This document shows positions 21,001-23,511 of a stretch of 24,304 nt of DNA, one piece after another. A program made the translations under genes and the position numbers. Each line of letters starts with the position of its first letter. Position 1 is the first letter of the stretch. This stretch comes from Strongylocentrotus pallidus (taxonomy: Eukaryota; Echinodermata; Echinoidea; Camarodonta; Strongylocentrotidae). The stretch is taken from assembly GCA_030265145.1 (NCBI GenBank), contig JARBES010000119.1, positions 24,006,197 to 24,030,500 on the forward strand. Direction: 5' to 3'. Below the pieces are notes generated by a model that saw nothing but the letters and a program-made list of their open reading frames with translations, was not told where the DNA came from and made no database searches.

Positions 21001-23357
21001 TAAACGTAGGGGGAGAGTGGCAAATGTCTTGCTAAAAGGACATTAATGCCGAGGTGGGACTGCAAACCATGCGATCCACAGTTTGGTGACATGTCCACTA
21101 CATGTATATCACGACACCTCTACTATTACACACAGCAAATCCTTTTTATTTTCATTAAGCAGTTGCCATGAGTTGCAAGACGTTAATTTGCCTATGCCTC
21201 TCTCGACCCAGGTGTAAATGGGTACCTGATATATTTGAGCACTATACCTTGGCAGCTCAGCTATAACCAGGGTAATGATGTCTAAGTGCTGTGAGTGTCA
21301 CATGGTGATGGATATGAGCGCTATATAAAAAGCCAGTATTATTACAGAGCTGCCAACCATTCCGTTTTTGCTGGAATTACTCTGTTTTTCCTCCAAATTA
21401 CGGTAGTACGTTTTTTTCTTCATAAAATACTTTTTTTAAAAAATTTTTTAAATTTTTTTTTTTACATACCGCACGTCAAACAACTGCCCTAAAATGTAGA
21501 TTTGATCACAAATTCAATAAAAAACTAAGTTTAAAACACAATTTAAAACATACTTGGGGATCAACCTTGACAGGCCAATGGGCTTGTTGATCCCTTGCAT
21601 CCACCACCCTTCATCCTTCTTTCACAGTACCATGTAAATTATTGTTTTTATATTTATATTGTTTAATTTATACTGATTTGTTTGTATATCCTTTGATGTG
21701 TTTTTTTAAAGAGATGTGAAATAAAATTGAATTGAATTGAACTTGAAGAGAAAATATTCTCAAAAAGAATGAAATGCCGATAATACCAAAATAACCCCCC
21801 AAAAATACTTGTATGGAAAAAACAGCATGAGGAATGGACATTTCTGCATTGGAAGTGTGTCGCGCGTGGTTGTAAGTTTCAATTTAATGAATTCCTTTTT
21901 TGGGCTTGAAATTCTCTTTTTTTGCCATCATGGTTCCCTTTTTTTGGTCGCACAAGGTTGGCAGCTCTTTTATTATTAATATATATGATTTGTTTTGTTC
22001 CTGCTTGTTCTAGGCCCTTGAGACTGATGAGATGTTCTGGCTGAAGACAACCCTGCTGATGGTAGATGCTTATTTAGGAAACATAGAGGATAGGGAGAAG
22101 AGCAACAAAGCAAGAGCTCTCATCCTCAAGTCTATTGCCACCTTCGCGGCACTGGCTGAAAAGAGACCAAACAAAGCTGGCATGATCAACTATATCAAAG
22201 CTACACTAGACGCAAAGTAAGAATACTTTCATAGCTATATCTTTTTCCTTGTGTGTGTGTGTATGGAGTAACATTTCATTTCATTTCATTTCATTTTATT
22301 TCATTCATCATATAAAAACATACATGATTATAACATTGATATTTACAGATAAGTAAAGAACATACAACATACATGAGGATCAAAATAAAATTTAGGACAT
22401 GTGCAGTATAAAATTAATTTAAGGAATATGAGGAATGAGGAAGATAAGAAAGGCACAGTGGAAAGAGAGATGGAGAGAACAATAGAAGAGGAGAAATAAA
22501 AGAAATGGTGGTGGAGAGATAGAGAGATAAAGAAAAGGGAAAATTTACTTAAATTAATTGTTCGCTGAAAATAAATCTGCCTTGTCTTTAAATTTCGAAA
22601 TGAACACAAACTGCTGTCACTGACCATTGGGAGAAGGGGTTATATGTATTAGATACTTTGATACATAATTGATGTATTTATATTGAAGTAAAGCTCTAGA
22701 GAAACTGATTCTAAGCCAGCACTCAATGTCATATTTAACATTTCATTATTCAAACCCATACATGGGCCTGTAATCATCATATTGATATATTAAACTTGTC
22801 CAGATCTATTAAGCTACACATACAGCTACATTTTCAGATCTGCTCTTTTATGAAAAGATTGCCTTGTTTTTTAAAATGTTCATGTCAGCCTTCTGTCAAA
22901 TATGGACATAATTTGTTGATTTTTTTCAGATTTGCGGTAACTCCATTTTGGCCATTTTGAGAAAAAGTGGTTTATGTGTCACTGAGCACTTGGGCCTTAA
23001 GGAGTCTATGTTTCACTAGCCATTGACTTTAATGGGGTGTTGGGTGGAGTTTAAAGTCTTTGTATTTCCTGGAAAGCCCACATTTTTCTGAACATTTTGA
23101 TATCAAATACTCATTTTGGCAAAATATGGAGTTACGTCTTTGTGTCACTGAACCCTTAATTTGTTGATTATTTTCAGGTTTGCAGAGGTGCAGGTAAACC
23201 AGGTGCTCCAGGAGTGCCGTGATACCATGCAACCCAAGGCTCATAGAGAGCTACAGACGGCTTGTCAGAAGTTTGAATGTAGCGCCCAGGAGATGTTAGG
23301 TGCAGGATACAAGAGAGAAGCCATGCAGATCATGCAAAAACAGGCGAATATCCTAAG
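1..23357 (+). CDS. CFAP46: CFAP46 gene, internal part, partial at both ends; E3-E13 present twice
   Basis: Cilia- and flagella-associated protein 46 (TTC40; FAP46 in Chlamydomonas) is known as a large TPR-rich structural subunit of the C1d projection on the central-pair microtubules of motile axonemes, working with CFAP54, CFAP74 and CFAP221. The entry spans the gene; coding parts are the exons listed separately. Conceptual splicing of E1, E2, one E3-E13 block and E14-E18 gives about 835 residues with every junction in phase and no internal stop. Order and motifs match remembered human CFAP46: AARxYWN, LRAAxYGxLF, RLLIFKH, DESEDY, WQKVEYLMEF, a Lys/Gly-rich linker, PTSxEEWAxY, then TPR-like helical pairs including EAYLA and NYGQA. 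Human CFAP46 is about 2,700 residues, so both ends lie outside. The odd point is the duplicated block around a 100-N gap. The family call is firm; use of both blocks is not. Confidence 0.87.
133..438 (-). mobile_element. tRNA-derived SINE, near full length, in intron 1
   Basis: On the - strand a tRNA-like head has an A-box-like TGGTCGAGTGG (about 392-402) and a B box GGTTCGAAACC (about 347-357). The body ends in an ATT-rich tail at about 135-160. The head end sits in a short tandem array of a cgacacctctaaa-like unit (about 401-438). Related copies lie at 4392-4600, 20786-21120 and 21201-21340, so this is an active or recently active family in the genome. Confidence 0.8.
439..885. other. CFAP46: Rest of intron 1, no feature seen
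   Basis: AT-rich intronic sequence. I see no additional exon, repeat or RNA signal beyond the acceptor at 885. Confidence 0.5.
886..1054 (+). CDS. CFAP46: CFAP46 exon E2
   Basis: Acceptor ttcag at 881-885, donor gtgaga at 1055; 169 nt, phase 2 in and phase 0 out. Encodes YGRKANNYDLVITAARRYWN followed by ACLVLISEPLERQLLKEPL and ILECINATYKKDVKV. Human CFAP46 has LAARHYWNTWLPLL and IGIINATE at the same place. This is the last single-copy exon before the duplicated block; its phase-0 end joins E3 of either block. Confidence 0.88.
1126..1286. mobile_element. 161-bp MITE, CAGTCAAAC family, TA target site
   Basis: Ends CAGTCAAACTTGTCTGTAGC and, on the other strand, CAGTCGAACCTGCTTTAGAG form terminal inverted repeats. 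The dinucleotide TA flanks both sides (1124-1125 and 1287-1288), as expected for a Tc1/mariner-type non-autonomous element. Interior includes repeated gtggtcttt motifs. Relatives lie at 9933-10096, 15010-15214 and 18859-19110. Confidence 0.75.
1655..1868 (+). repeat. CFAP46: Local tandem duplication of intron 2 end plus first codons of E3 (block A)
   Basis: Two units of roughly 105 bp share cattcaaact, then tccccagag/tccccagaa, then a pyrimidine tract, an AG acceptor and AAAACTGATGA. The first unit has acceptor ttttag at 1741-1744 and would read KTDESDNDYIQTSL then stop. The second unit is the true E3 boundary. Block B has only one unit. Confidence 0.8.
1869..2042 (+). CDS. CFAP46: CFAP46 exon E3, block A
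   Basis: Acceptor cttatcag ending at 1868, donor gtaata at 2043; 174 nt, 58 codons, phase 0 at both ends. An acidic linker (KTDDSDNEDEDGG) leads into PEDDVTLRAAIYGVLFQAYA, matching human EDDLALRAALYGLLFHSHA. It is preceded by a decoy copy of its own first codons at 1745. Eight differences from the block B copy, all silent. Confidence 0.87.
2057..2320 (+). mobile_element. Retroposon 3' end with (ATTGA)n tail, block A only
   Basis: About 260 bp present in intron 3 of block A and absent from block B. It ends in an AATAAA-like stretch and a gaattgaattgaa tail, typical of non-LTR retroposon or SINE 3' ends. No coding capacity is seen. A similar tail is at about 21720-21741. Confidence 0.6.
2321..2756. 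other. CFAP46: Rest of intron 3, block A
   Basis: AT-rich, alignable with intron 3 of block B; nothing else seen. Confidence 0.5.
2757..2827 (+). CDS. CFAP46: CFAP46 exon E4, block A
   Basis: Acceptor caatag at 2751-2756, donor gtaagt at 2828; 71 nt, phase 0 in, phase 2 out. Encodes GEWEAALAAMDKAVNDMPRT, a TPR-like helix pair; human has [20 protein letters not shown]. One silent difference from block B. Confidence 0.87.
2828..3301. other. CFAP46: Intron 4, block A
   Basis: AT-rich intron alignable through most of its length with block B; no repeat recognised. Confidence 0.5.
3302..3377 (+). CDS. CFAP46: CFAP46 exon E5, block A
   Basis: Acceptor ttgcag ending at 3301, donor gtaaga at 3378; 76 nt, phase 2 in, phase 0 out. 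Encodes LIFKHRLMVKAQLGRDIHVD then IAKFR, close to human [20 protein letters not shown]. Three silent differences from block B. Confidence 0.87.
3378..3745. other. CFAP46: Intron 5, block A
   Basis: AT-rich intron; short open frames on both strands here are chance. No repeat recognised. Confidence 0.5.
3746..3853 (+). CDS. CFAP46: CFAP46 exon E6, block A
   Basis: Acceptor gacag ending at 3745, donor gtaagt at 3854; 108 nt, 36 codons, phase 0 at both ends. Encodes DESEDYVALMWYKVAKCSKD and a YQNAIEALR helix; human has DESEDYLARMWHRLA and YNNAIQALQ. Eight silent differences from block B. Confidence 0.88.
4392..4600 (+). mobile_element. 5'-truncated SINE in intron 6, block A only
   Basis: Shares with the SINE at 133-438 (opposite strand) the stretch from GTCCTTTGGCAA through CCCAGGTGA to the GCGCTATA-type 3' end (gagcgctatacaag, about 4571-4584). 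Block B reads gacttttccag/tagaccctg straight across, the empty state. The tRNA-like head is missing. Confidence 0.75.
4664..4826 (+). CDS. CFAP46: CFAP46 exon E7, block A
   Basis: Acceptor ttgcag ending at 4663, donor gtgaga at 4827; 163 nt, phase 0 in, phase 1 out. Encodes SPSSDWQKVEYLMEFAEWLY, then a helix with LEWAADILLNMR. Human has EWQKVEYLMEFGQWL and LRWAVEILLAMR, one of the strongest family matches here. Six silent differences from block B. Confidence 0.9.
4851..4960. mobile_element. Truncated MITE, GTTTCACAAAACTTGT family, intron 7 block A
   Basis: Starts ggcccccgtttcacaaaact and stops abruptly at cactgatttttg, where block B continues for another ~300 bp. The right terminal repeat is missing, so this copy carries a deletion, or block B gained sequence. 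Confidence 0.65.
5399..5515 (+). CDS. CFAP46: CFAP46 exon E8, block A (basic linker)
   Basis: Acceptor atcgtag ending at 5398, donor gtaagt at 5516; 117 nt, phase 1 at both ends. Begins GSERGIKRKKSKRSSKVNTP, a basic and probably disordered linker, followed by a Gln/Pro/Ser stretch. Little can be aligned with human here, as expected for a linker. Five differences from block B, one replacing Ile by Val in B. Confidence 0.83.
5552..5865. repeat. Dispersed repeat in intron 8, block A only
   Basis: About 310 bp not found in block B. It contains catty motifs such as gcctccgccacacgtactga and gataacttgagaaca. The phrase aggcattatgttttcaagttgt near 5585 is repeated as aggcattatgtcttcaggttgt near 5904, so it may have arisen by recombination or insertion between these. 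Family not identified. Confidence 0.45.
5951..6372. other. CFAP46: Rest of intron 8, block A
   Basis: Alignable with intron 8 of block B up to the MITE that interrupts B. Contains the empty TA target site (about 6328-6329) of that element. Otherwise nothing seen. Confidence 0.5.
6373..6608 (+). CDS. CFAP46: CFAP46 exon E9, block A
   Basis: Acceptor gacacag ending at 6372, donor gtttgt at 6609; 236 nt, phase 1 in, phase 0 out. Encodes a helical region with AKILEHLVRIHTMLAVVAGR and CTLAWGFLSRLMQ; human has LEALARVHILLALVL and AAYAFFRHIWQ. Nine differences from block B, of which one changes Val to Gly in B near the exon start. Confidence 0.87.
6609..7094. other. CFAP46: Intron 9 left part, block A
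   Basis: AT-rich, alignable with block B; nothing seen up to the MITE at 7095. Confidence 0.5.
7095..7221. mobile_element. MITE, GTTTCACAAAACTTGT family, right-truncated, intron 9 block A only
   Basis: Starts gggggcgtttcacaaaactt and runs through gacaaatg and the cttctgattggttatcagca stretch, closely matching 13414-13561, but ends at ttattgaaaa without the right terminal repeat. It lies only about 20 bp upstream of the E10 acceptor. Confidence 0.65.
7244..7468 (+). CDS. CFAP46: CFAP46 exon E10, block A (Lys/Gly-rich linker)
   Basis: Acceptor taccag ending at 7243, donor gtatgt at 7469; 225 nt, 75 codons, phase 0 at both ends. An Ala-rich helix (AKELAKAAAAGDQAAAKG) runs into a Lys/Gly low-complexity stretch, then VPTSPEEWAAYDVPDE. 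Human has a Lys/Glu repeat in the same place, then LPTSIEEWASYSCPEE. The 3' half is copied again just downstream (7528-7647) with a different donor. Reading through this donor meets a stop within about 14 codons. Confidence 0.86.
7528..7647 (+). pseudogene. CFAP46: Tandem copy of the 3' half of E10 plus donor (block A)
   Basis: About 120 bp repeating 7349-7468 with a handful of changes, followed by gtatataat, the donor context seen in block B. A 59-bp unrelated spacer lies between the units. No AG upstream permits an in-frame join: every candidate acceptor leads to a stop or the wrong frame, so this looks like a non-coding partial exon duplicate. Confidence 0.75.
7648..8071. other. CFAP46: Intron 10 right part, block A
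   Basis: AT-rich, alignable with intron 10 of block B; nothing recognised. Confidence 0.5.
8072..8137 (+). CDS. CFAP46: CFAP46 exon E11, block A
   Basis: Acceptor gatacag ending at 8071, donor gtaagt at 8138; 66 nt, 22 codons, phase 0 at both ends. Encodes IREAFKHDPSGESINKESIL then KP; human has TVNPSSIQKP at the end of this segment. Four silent differences from block B. Confidence 0.86.
8418..8620. mobile_element. Insert in intron 11, block A only, unknown family
   Basis: About 200 bp between tactata and atgtattggcc that are directly joined in block B (tgctatgtatcggcc). Slightly richer in CpG than the surrounding intron. No clear terminal repeats seen. Confidence 0.45.
8741..8945 (-). mobile_element. 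tRNA-derived SINE with (GT)n, intron 11, block A only
   Basis: A (gt)n tract at about 8742-8761 is followed by a segment whose - strand carries CGTAGGTTCGAAAC, a B-box-like motif (about 8857-8870). Block B reads gcattgatacacatt with no insert. The direct tgcattgag / agcattgat similarity at the two edges suggests a short target duplication. Confidence 0.55.
9005..9153 (+). CDS. CFAP46: CFAP46 exon E12, block A
   Basis: Acceptor tttgcag ending at 9004, donor gtaaga at 9154; 149 nt, phase 0 in, phase 2 out. Encodes TLTMYYLETLVTELRASNFT and a helix around VFPALNMAEVIARDIV; human has YSLYFLDHLVKAL and VPVLQLGVLISDSVV. Six silent differences from block B. Confidence 0.88.
9361..9485 (-). mobile_element. 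tRNA-like SINE head in intron 12, block A
   Basis: On the - strand, GATGGCTCAGTGGTAGAG (A-box region) and GGGTTCAAAAC (B box) are about 30 bp apart, followed by a short body. Shared with block B at 18091-18215, so it predates the split of the two copies. Confidence 0.6.
9486..9794. other. CFAP46: Rest of intron 12, block A
   Basis: AT-rich, alignable with block B apart from the SINE there; nothing else seen. Confidence 0.5.
9795..9893 (+). CDS. CFAP46: CFAP46 exon E13, block A
   Basis: Acceptor tttacag ending at 9794, donor gtaagt at 9894; 99 nt, phase 2 at both ends. Encodes AAEVCWEMNLSTAAKFHEAV, a TPR-like helix pair, ending STEEQAK; human has ACSELKLREAAARHEEAV at this place. The phase-2 end fits E14 (A TCC CGT) but not E3 of block B, which follows physically. 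Five silent differences from block B. Confidence 0.87.
9933..10096. mobile_element. Old MITE, CAGTGAAACCTG family, intron 13 block A
   Basis: Begins acctgctttggcgaccacct and ends in acaggtttcactg, the same family as 1126-1286. It is present at the same place in block B (18859-19110), so this insertion is older than the divergence of the two copies. Confidence 0.65.
10202..10418. repeat. Dispersed repeat next to the gap
   Basis: Starts taccgtatttgccggcgata and carries two aggccgcacc-type motifs (about 10226-10250), then poly-A runs. It begins where A/B homology stops and is cut off by the 100-N gap. The start resembles DNA-transposon ends common in marine invertebrate genomes; family not certain. 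Confidence 0.5.
10419..10518. other. Assembly gap of exactly 100 N
   Basis: One hundred consecutive N, the conventional placeholder for a scaffold join of unknown length. It falls between the two copies of the E3-E13 block, about 230 bp after the end of homology in block A and 80 bp before its start in block B. That position is what a join between two haplotype contigs would give. Confidence 0.98.
10519..10596 (-). mobile_element. tRNA-like SINE head at the gap edge
   Basis: On the - strand, GATAGCTTAGTCGGTAGAGC, then CTCGTAA as a possible anticodon loop, then GGGTTCGAAACC. The head is followed by gap, so body and tail are unseen. A closely related head lies inside 15943-16140. The weak anticodon stem and this relative argue for a SINE rather than a tRNA gene. 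Confidence 0.65.
10787..10960 (+). CDS. CFAP46: CFAP46 exon E3, block B
   Basis: Second copy of E3: 174 nt with the same 58 residues as block A. The acceptor is tttaag, an AAG site less common than the CAG/TAG used elsewhere; donor gtaata at 10961. No decoy duplicate lies upstream, unlike block A. Confidence 0.85.
10961..11458. other. CFAP46: Intron 3, block B
   Basis: Shorter than in block A because the 2057-2320 insert is absent; otherwise alignable. Nothing else seen. Confidence 0.5.
11459..11529 (+). CDS. CFAP46: CFAP46 exon E4, block B
   Basis: Second copy of E4, 71 nt. Acceptor caatag, donor gtaagt. One silent difference (AGA for AGG Arg) from block A. Confidence 0.85.
11530..12025. 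other. CFAP46: Intron 4, block B
   Basis: AT-rich, alignable with block A; nothing else seen. Confidence 0.5.
12026..12101 (+). CDS. CFAP46: CFAP46 exon E5, block B
   Basis: Second copy of E5, 76 nt. Acceptor ttgcag, donor gtaaga. Starts GCTAATC rather than GTTGATC, a silent two-base change within a Leu codon (TTG to CTA), plus one further silent change. Confidence 0.85.
12102..12489. other. CFAP46: Intron 5, block B
   Basis: AT-rich, alignable with block A with small indels, including a gatatgatatgatatgat micro-expansion at about 12254-12271. Confidence 0.5.
12490..12597 (+). CDS. CFAP46: CFAP46 exon E6, block B
   Basis: Second copy of E6, 108 nt, identical protein to block A with eight silent changes. 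Acceptor gacag, donor gtaagc. Confidence 0.86.
12598..13227. other. CFAP46: Intron 6, block B
   Basis: Alignable with block A but lacks the SINE at 4392-4600. A degenerate SINE-like stretch (ctgcagctgggattcaaaccct, about 13113-13134, split here for reading) is shared with A. Nothing else seen. Confidence 0.5.
13228..13390 (+). CDS. CFAP46: CFAP46 exon E7, block B
   Basis: Second copy of E7, 163 nt, identical protein with six silent changes. Acceptor atacag, donor gtgaga. Confidence 0.87.
13414..13561. mobile_element. Near full-length MITE, GTTTCACAAAACTTGT family, intron 7 block B
   Basis: Left end gggacacgtttcacaaaact and right end aggttttgtgaaatggggcc are inverted repeats of about 19 bp. 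The interior also carries the inverted pair tcatcagtgacaaa / tttgtcactga. About 148 bp. Confidence 0.7.
13563..13682. mobile_element. Second, more diverged MITE of the same family, abutting the first
   Basis: Starts gggccctgtttcataaaact and ends tgtgaaatagggccc, giving matching inverted ends over about 120 bp. It starts two bases after the previous element ends, so the two stand back to back. Confidence 0.65.
14188..14304 (+). CDS. CFAP46: CFAP46 exon E8, block B
   Basis: Second copy of E8, 117 nt. Acceptor atcgtag, donor gtaagt. Carries NTPVEIQQ where block A has NTPIEIQQ; the other four differences are silent. Confidence 0.83.
14319..14620. mobile_element. Insert in intron 8, block B only, possible TA-flanked element
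   Basis: About 300 bp between gtatta and aggtttatatacag, which are nearly adjacent in block A. The edges read TA-AAGTGTAACATTGCC and GGACGATGCCTT-TA, suggesting a TA target duplication, with only short inverted similarity. Family unknown. Confidence 0.45.
15010..15214. mobile_element. 205-bp MITE with TA target duplication, block B only
   Basis: Ends CAGTGAAACCTG and, reverse-complemented, CAGTCAAACCTG; interior has gtggtcttt motifs shared with 1126-1286. TA flanks at 15008-15009 and 15215-15216. Block A has the intact empty site (aatacataaattg) at about 6326-6338. It ends about 50 bp upstream of the E9 acceptor. Confidence 0.85.
15265..15500 (+). CDS. CFAP46: CFAP46 exon E9, block B
   Basis: Second copy of E9, 236 nt. 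Acceptor attcag, donor gtttgt. Begins ESGDADG where block A has ESVDADG; the other eight differences are silent. A 205-bp transposon lies only about 50 bp upstream of the acceptor in this copy. Confidence 0.85.
15911..15942. repeat. (GTGGTTTA)n microsatellite
   Basis: About four units of an 8-bp repeat at the edge of the block-B-specific SINE. Confidence 0.8.
15943..16140 (-). mobile_element. tRNA-derived SINE in intron 9, block B only
   Basis: The - strand has GATAGCTCCGTTGGTACGGC and CGACCCGAGTTCAAAAC, a tRNA-like head. The rest shares taccttaccaaagggc with the SINEs at 9361-9485 and 18091-18215. Block A reads straight through (ttttatttgatgcatg). Confidence 0.65.
16231..16370 (+). mobile_element. 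SINE 3' end in intron 9, block B only
   Basis: Contains gtaaagcacattgaaatg and ends gaaatgcgctataaaagaac followed by an ATT-rich tail, the GCGCTATA 3' signature seen repeatedly in this window. It abuts the E10 acceptor; block A carries a different element in the same spot. Confidence 0.55.
16374..16601 (+). CDS. CFAP46: CFAP46 exon E10, block B
   Basis: Second copy of E10, 228 nt, one GGA (Gly) codon longer than block A in the Lys/Gly run (KKGGGDKG against KKGGDKG). Acceptor actag, donor gtatat. The local 3' duplication seen in block A is absent, so this looks like the ancestral form. Confidence 0.85.
16602..17070. other. CFAP46: Intron 10, block B
   Basis: AT-rich, alignable with the right part of intron 10 in block A; nothing else seen. 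Confidence 0.5.
17071..17136 (+). CDS. CFAP46: CFAP46 exon E11, block B
   Basis: Second copy of E11, 66 nt, same 22 residues with four silent changes. Acceptor gatacag, donor gtaagt. Confidence 0.85.
17137..17649. other. CFAP46: Intron 11, block B
   Basis: Contains an A-rich low-complexity run at about 17152-17205. It lacks both block-A inserts. A 108-codon open frame on the + strand is not open in block A, so I treat it as chance. Confidence 0.5.
17650..17798 (+). CDS. CFAP46: CFAP46 exon E12, block B
   Basis: Second copy of E12, 149 nt, same residues with six silent changes. Acceptor tttgcag, donor gtaaga. Confidence 0.86.
18091..18215 (-). mobile_element. tRNA-like SINE head in intron 12, block B
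   Basis: Orthologous to 9361-9485, with more decay in the B box (ggtttcaaatacc). Confidence 0.6.
18501..18667 (+). mobile_element. SINE 3' part with ~19-bp target duplication, block B only
   Basis: Body shares gaggtaaatgggtacc, gaaatgctagagcgc and aatggcagc with the SINE at 4392-4600. It is flanked by imperfect direct repeats gcttcatatgtttatgtac (18482-18500) and gcttcatctatgtatgtac (18668-18686). Block A lacks it. Confidence 0.75.
18705..18803 (+). CDS. CFAP46: CFAP46 exon E13, block B
   Basis: Second copy of E13, 99 nt, same residues with five silent changes. Acceptor taacag, donor gtaagt. Joins in phase to E14, the next exon in the window. Confidence 0.86.
18859..19110. mobile_element. 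Old MITE, CAGTGAAACCTG family, intron 13 block B, with nested insert
   Basis: Orthologous to 9933-10096. It is interrupted at about 18972-19059 by a segment with inverted motifs aaagcgctttga and tgaaaagcgctatataagaa plus an (ATT)n tail, a SINE-like 3' end absent from block A. Confidence 0.65.
19343..19490 (+). CDS. CFAP46: CFAP46 exon E14
   Basis: Acceptor gtctag ending at 19342, donor gtaggc at 19491; 148 nt, phase 2 in, phase 0 out. Encodes SRDEIAKLKEKQAQVQREAK and ISADKTKNPKLARALIHPDQK, a highly charged helix that may form a coiled coil. Human has a shorter Lys/Glu-rich stretch (CRKEIALKKEKNKEP) here. Confidence 0.84.
19752..19818 (+). pseudogene. CFAP46: Decayed copy of the E15 acceptor and first codons
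   Basis: aatggaatctttccatttcag followed by 13 codons (ATTVEEVKRFTKH) and TAA resembles gatgggatctctcatttcag followed by TDIVEAVKGLKKS at 19890-19948. If spliced from E14 it would end the protein. Reads as a partial exon duplicate or a stop-containing alternative exon. Confidence 0.6.
19910..20008 (+). CDS. CFAP46: CFAP46 exon E15
   Basis: Acceptor atttcag ending at 19909, donor gtgaac at 20009; 99 nt, 33 codons, phase 0 at both ends. Encodes TDIVEAVKGLKKSLSAQSYR and QAWTQQAEILIKQ, a TPR-like helix pair aligned with human LWMLKAEVLLEM. A decayed copy of its start sits about 130 bp upstream at 19777. Confidence 0.85.
20269..20395. repeat. Long pyrimidine-rich low-complexity tract
   Basis: About 125 bp of mostly CTCTCC/CTCTCT repeats on the + strand in intron 15. 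It leaves an open frame by composition only. Confidence 0.85.
20553..20717 (+). CDS. CFAP46: CFAP46 exon E16 (TPR-like)
   Basis: Acceptor atctag ending at 20552, donor gtacgt at 20718; 165 nt, 55 codons, phase 0 at both ends. Encodes GYYQSARELLNEAYLAAQAF and a second pair with NYGQAINLLKEAQ. Human has [20 protein letters not shown] and NYGQAKKMIAQAQ, a very close match that fixes the family. Confidence 0.9.
20786..21120 (-). mobile_element. SINE, near full length, intron 16
   Basis: Same family and orientation as 133-438: ATT tail at about 20781-20795, gtggcaaatgtcttgctaaa body, and a decayed tRNA head ending in cacgacacctc at 21120. Confidence 0.7.
21201..21340 (+). mobile_element. SINE 3' part, opposite orientation, intron 16
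   Basis: tctcgacccaggtgtaaatg, tggcagctcagct and gagcgctatataaaaagcca match the 3' body of the family at 4392-4600, ending in an ATT tail. It stands head-to-head with the SINE at 20786-21120. Confidence 0.7.
21345..21970. mobile_element. 626-bp hAT-like non-autonomous element with 8-bp target duplication
   Basis: Left end CAGAGCTGCCAACC and right end GGTTGGCAGCTCTTT are inverted repeats of about 13 bp. Both sides carry a perfect TATTATTA (21337-21344 and 21971-21978). An 8-bp duplication and a CAGAG start fit the hAT superfamily. No transposase is seen. The interior includes a retroposon-like 3' end (about 21575-21741) with an (ATTGA)n tail. The low-complexity flank makes the duplication slightly less secure. 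Confidence 0.75.
22014..22216 (+). CDS. CFAP46: CFAP46 exon E17
   Basis: Acceptor gttctag ending at 22013, donor gtaaga at 22217; 203 nt, phase 0 in, phase 2 out. Encodes ALETDEMFWLKTTLLMVDAY and EKRPNKAGMINYIKATLDA; human has SEEFWYNSTLTLAEALL and KERPNRLPLLEF. The in-frame TAA straight after the exon is formed by the donor itself. Confidence 0.88.
22272..22600 (-). mobile_element. Retroposon 3' end on the - strand with (AAATG)n tail
   Basis: A (CATTT)n tract at 22272-22305 reads as the 3' tail of a - strand element whose body, purine-rich on the + strand, extends to about 22600. A (GT)n run precedes it at about 22249-22262. No coding capacity seen. Confidence 0.5.
22601..22913. other. CFAP46: Intron 17, middle part
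   Basis: AT-rich intronic sequence with nothing recognised. Confidence 0.45.
22914..22957 (+). pseudogene. CFAP46: Decoy copy of the E18 acceptor and first codons
   Basis: aatttgttga, a T run, cag, then ATTTGCGGTAACTCC resembles aatttgttgattattttcag then GTTTGCAGAGGTGC at 23158-23191. Joined to E17 it would read KFAVTPFWPF then stop. A shared tgtgtcactga phrase at 22976 and 23141 suggests a ~240-bp tandem duplication in this part of the intron. Confidence 0.5.
23178..23357 (+). CDS. CFAP46: CFAP46 exon E18 (last exon in window)
   Basis: Acceptor attttcag ending at 23177, donor gtatca at 23358; 180 nt, phase 2 at both ends. Encodes KFAEVQVNQVLQECRDTMQP through FECSAQEMLGAGYKREAM to QANILR. 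Human has KEMDDGLLEIERKFIDCG in this area. The donor gtatca is weak-looking but in phase; the gene continues beyond the window. A decoy copy of the acceptor and first codons lies at about 22914-22950. Confidence 0.83.
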
Positions 23358-23511
23358 GTATCAGTGGTCTTTAAAGCCTGTTTGCACTAGTTTGGTCAGG
23401 GGGGATTAGACCTCCATGCAAGGTCACTGGCAAGTGGTTATCTCATAAAATCAGCTTTCAATTAACATAAGAAAAAGGGGATCATGGGGATCAACAGGCA
23501 TTACGAAAATT

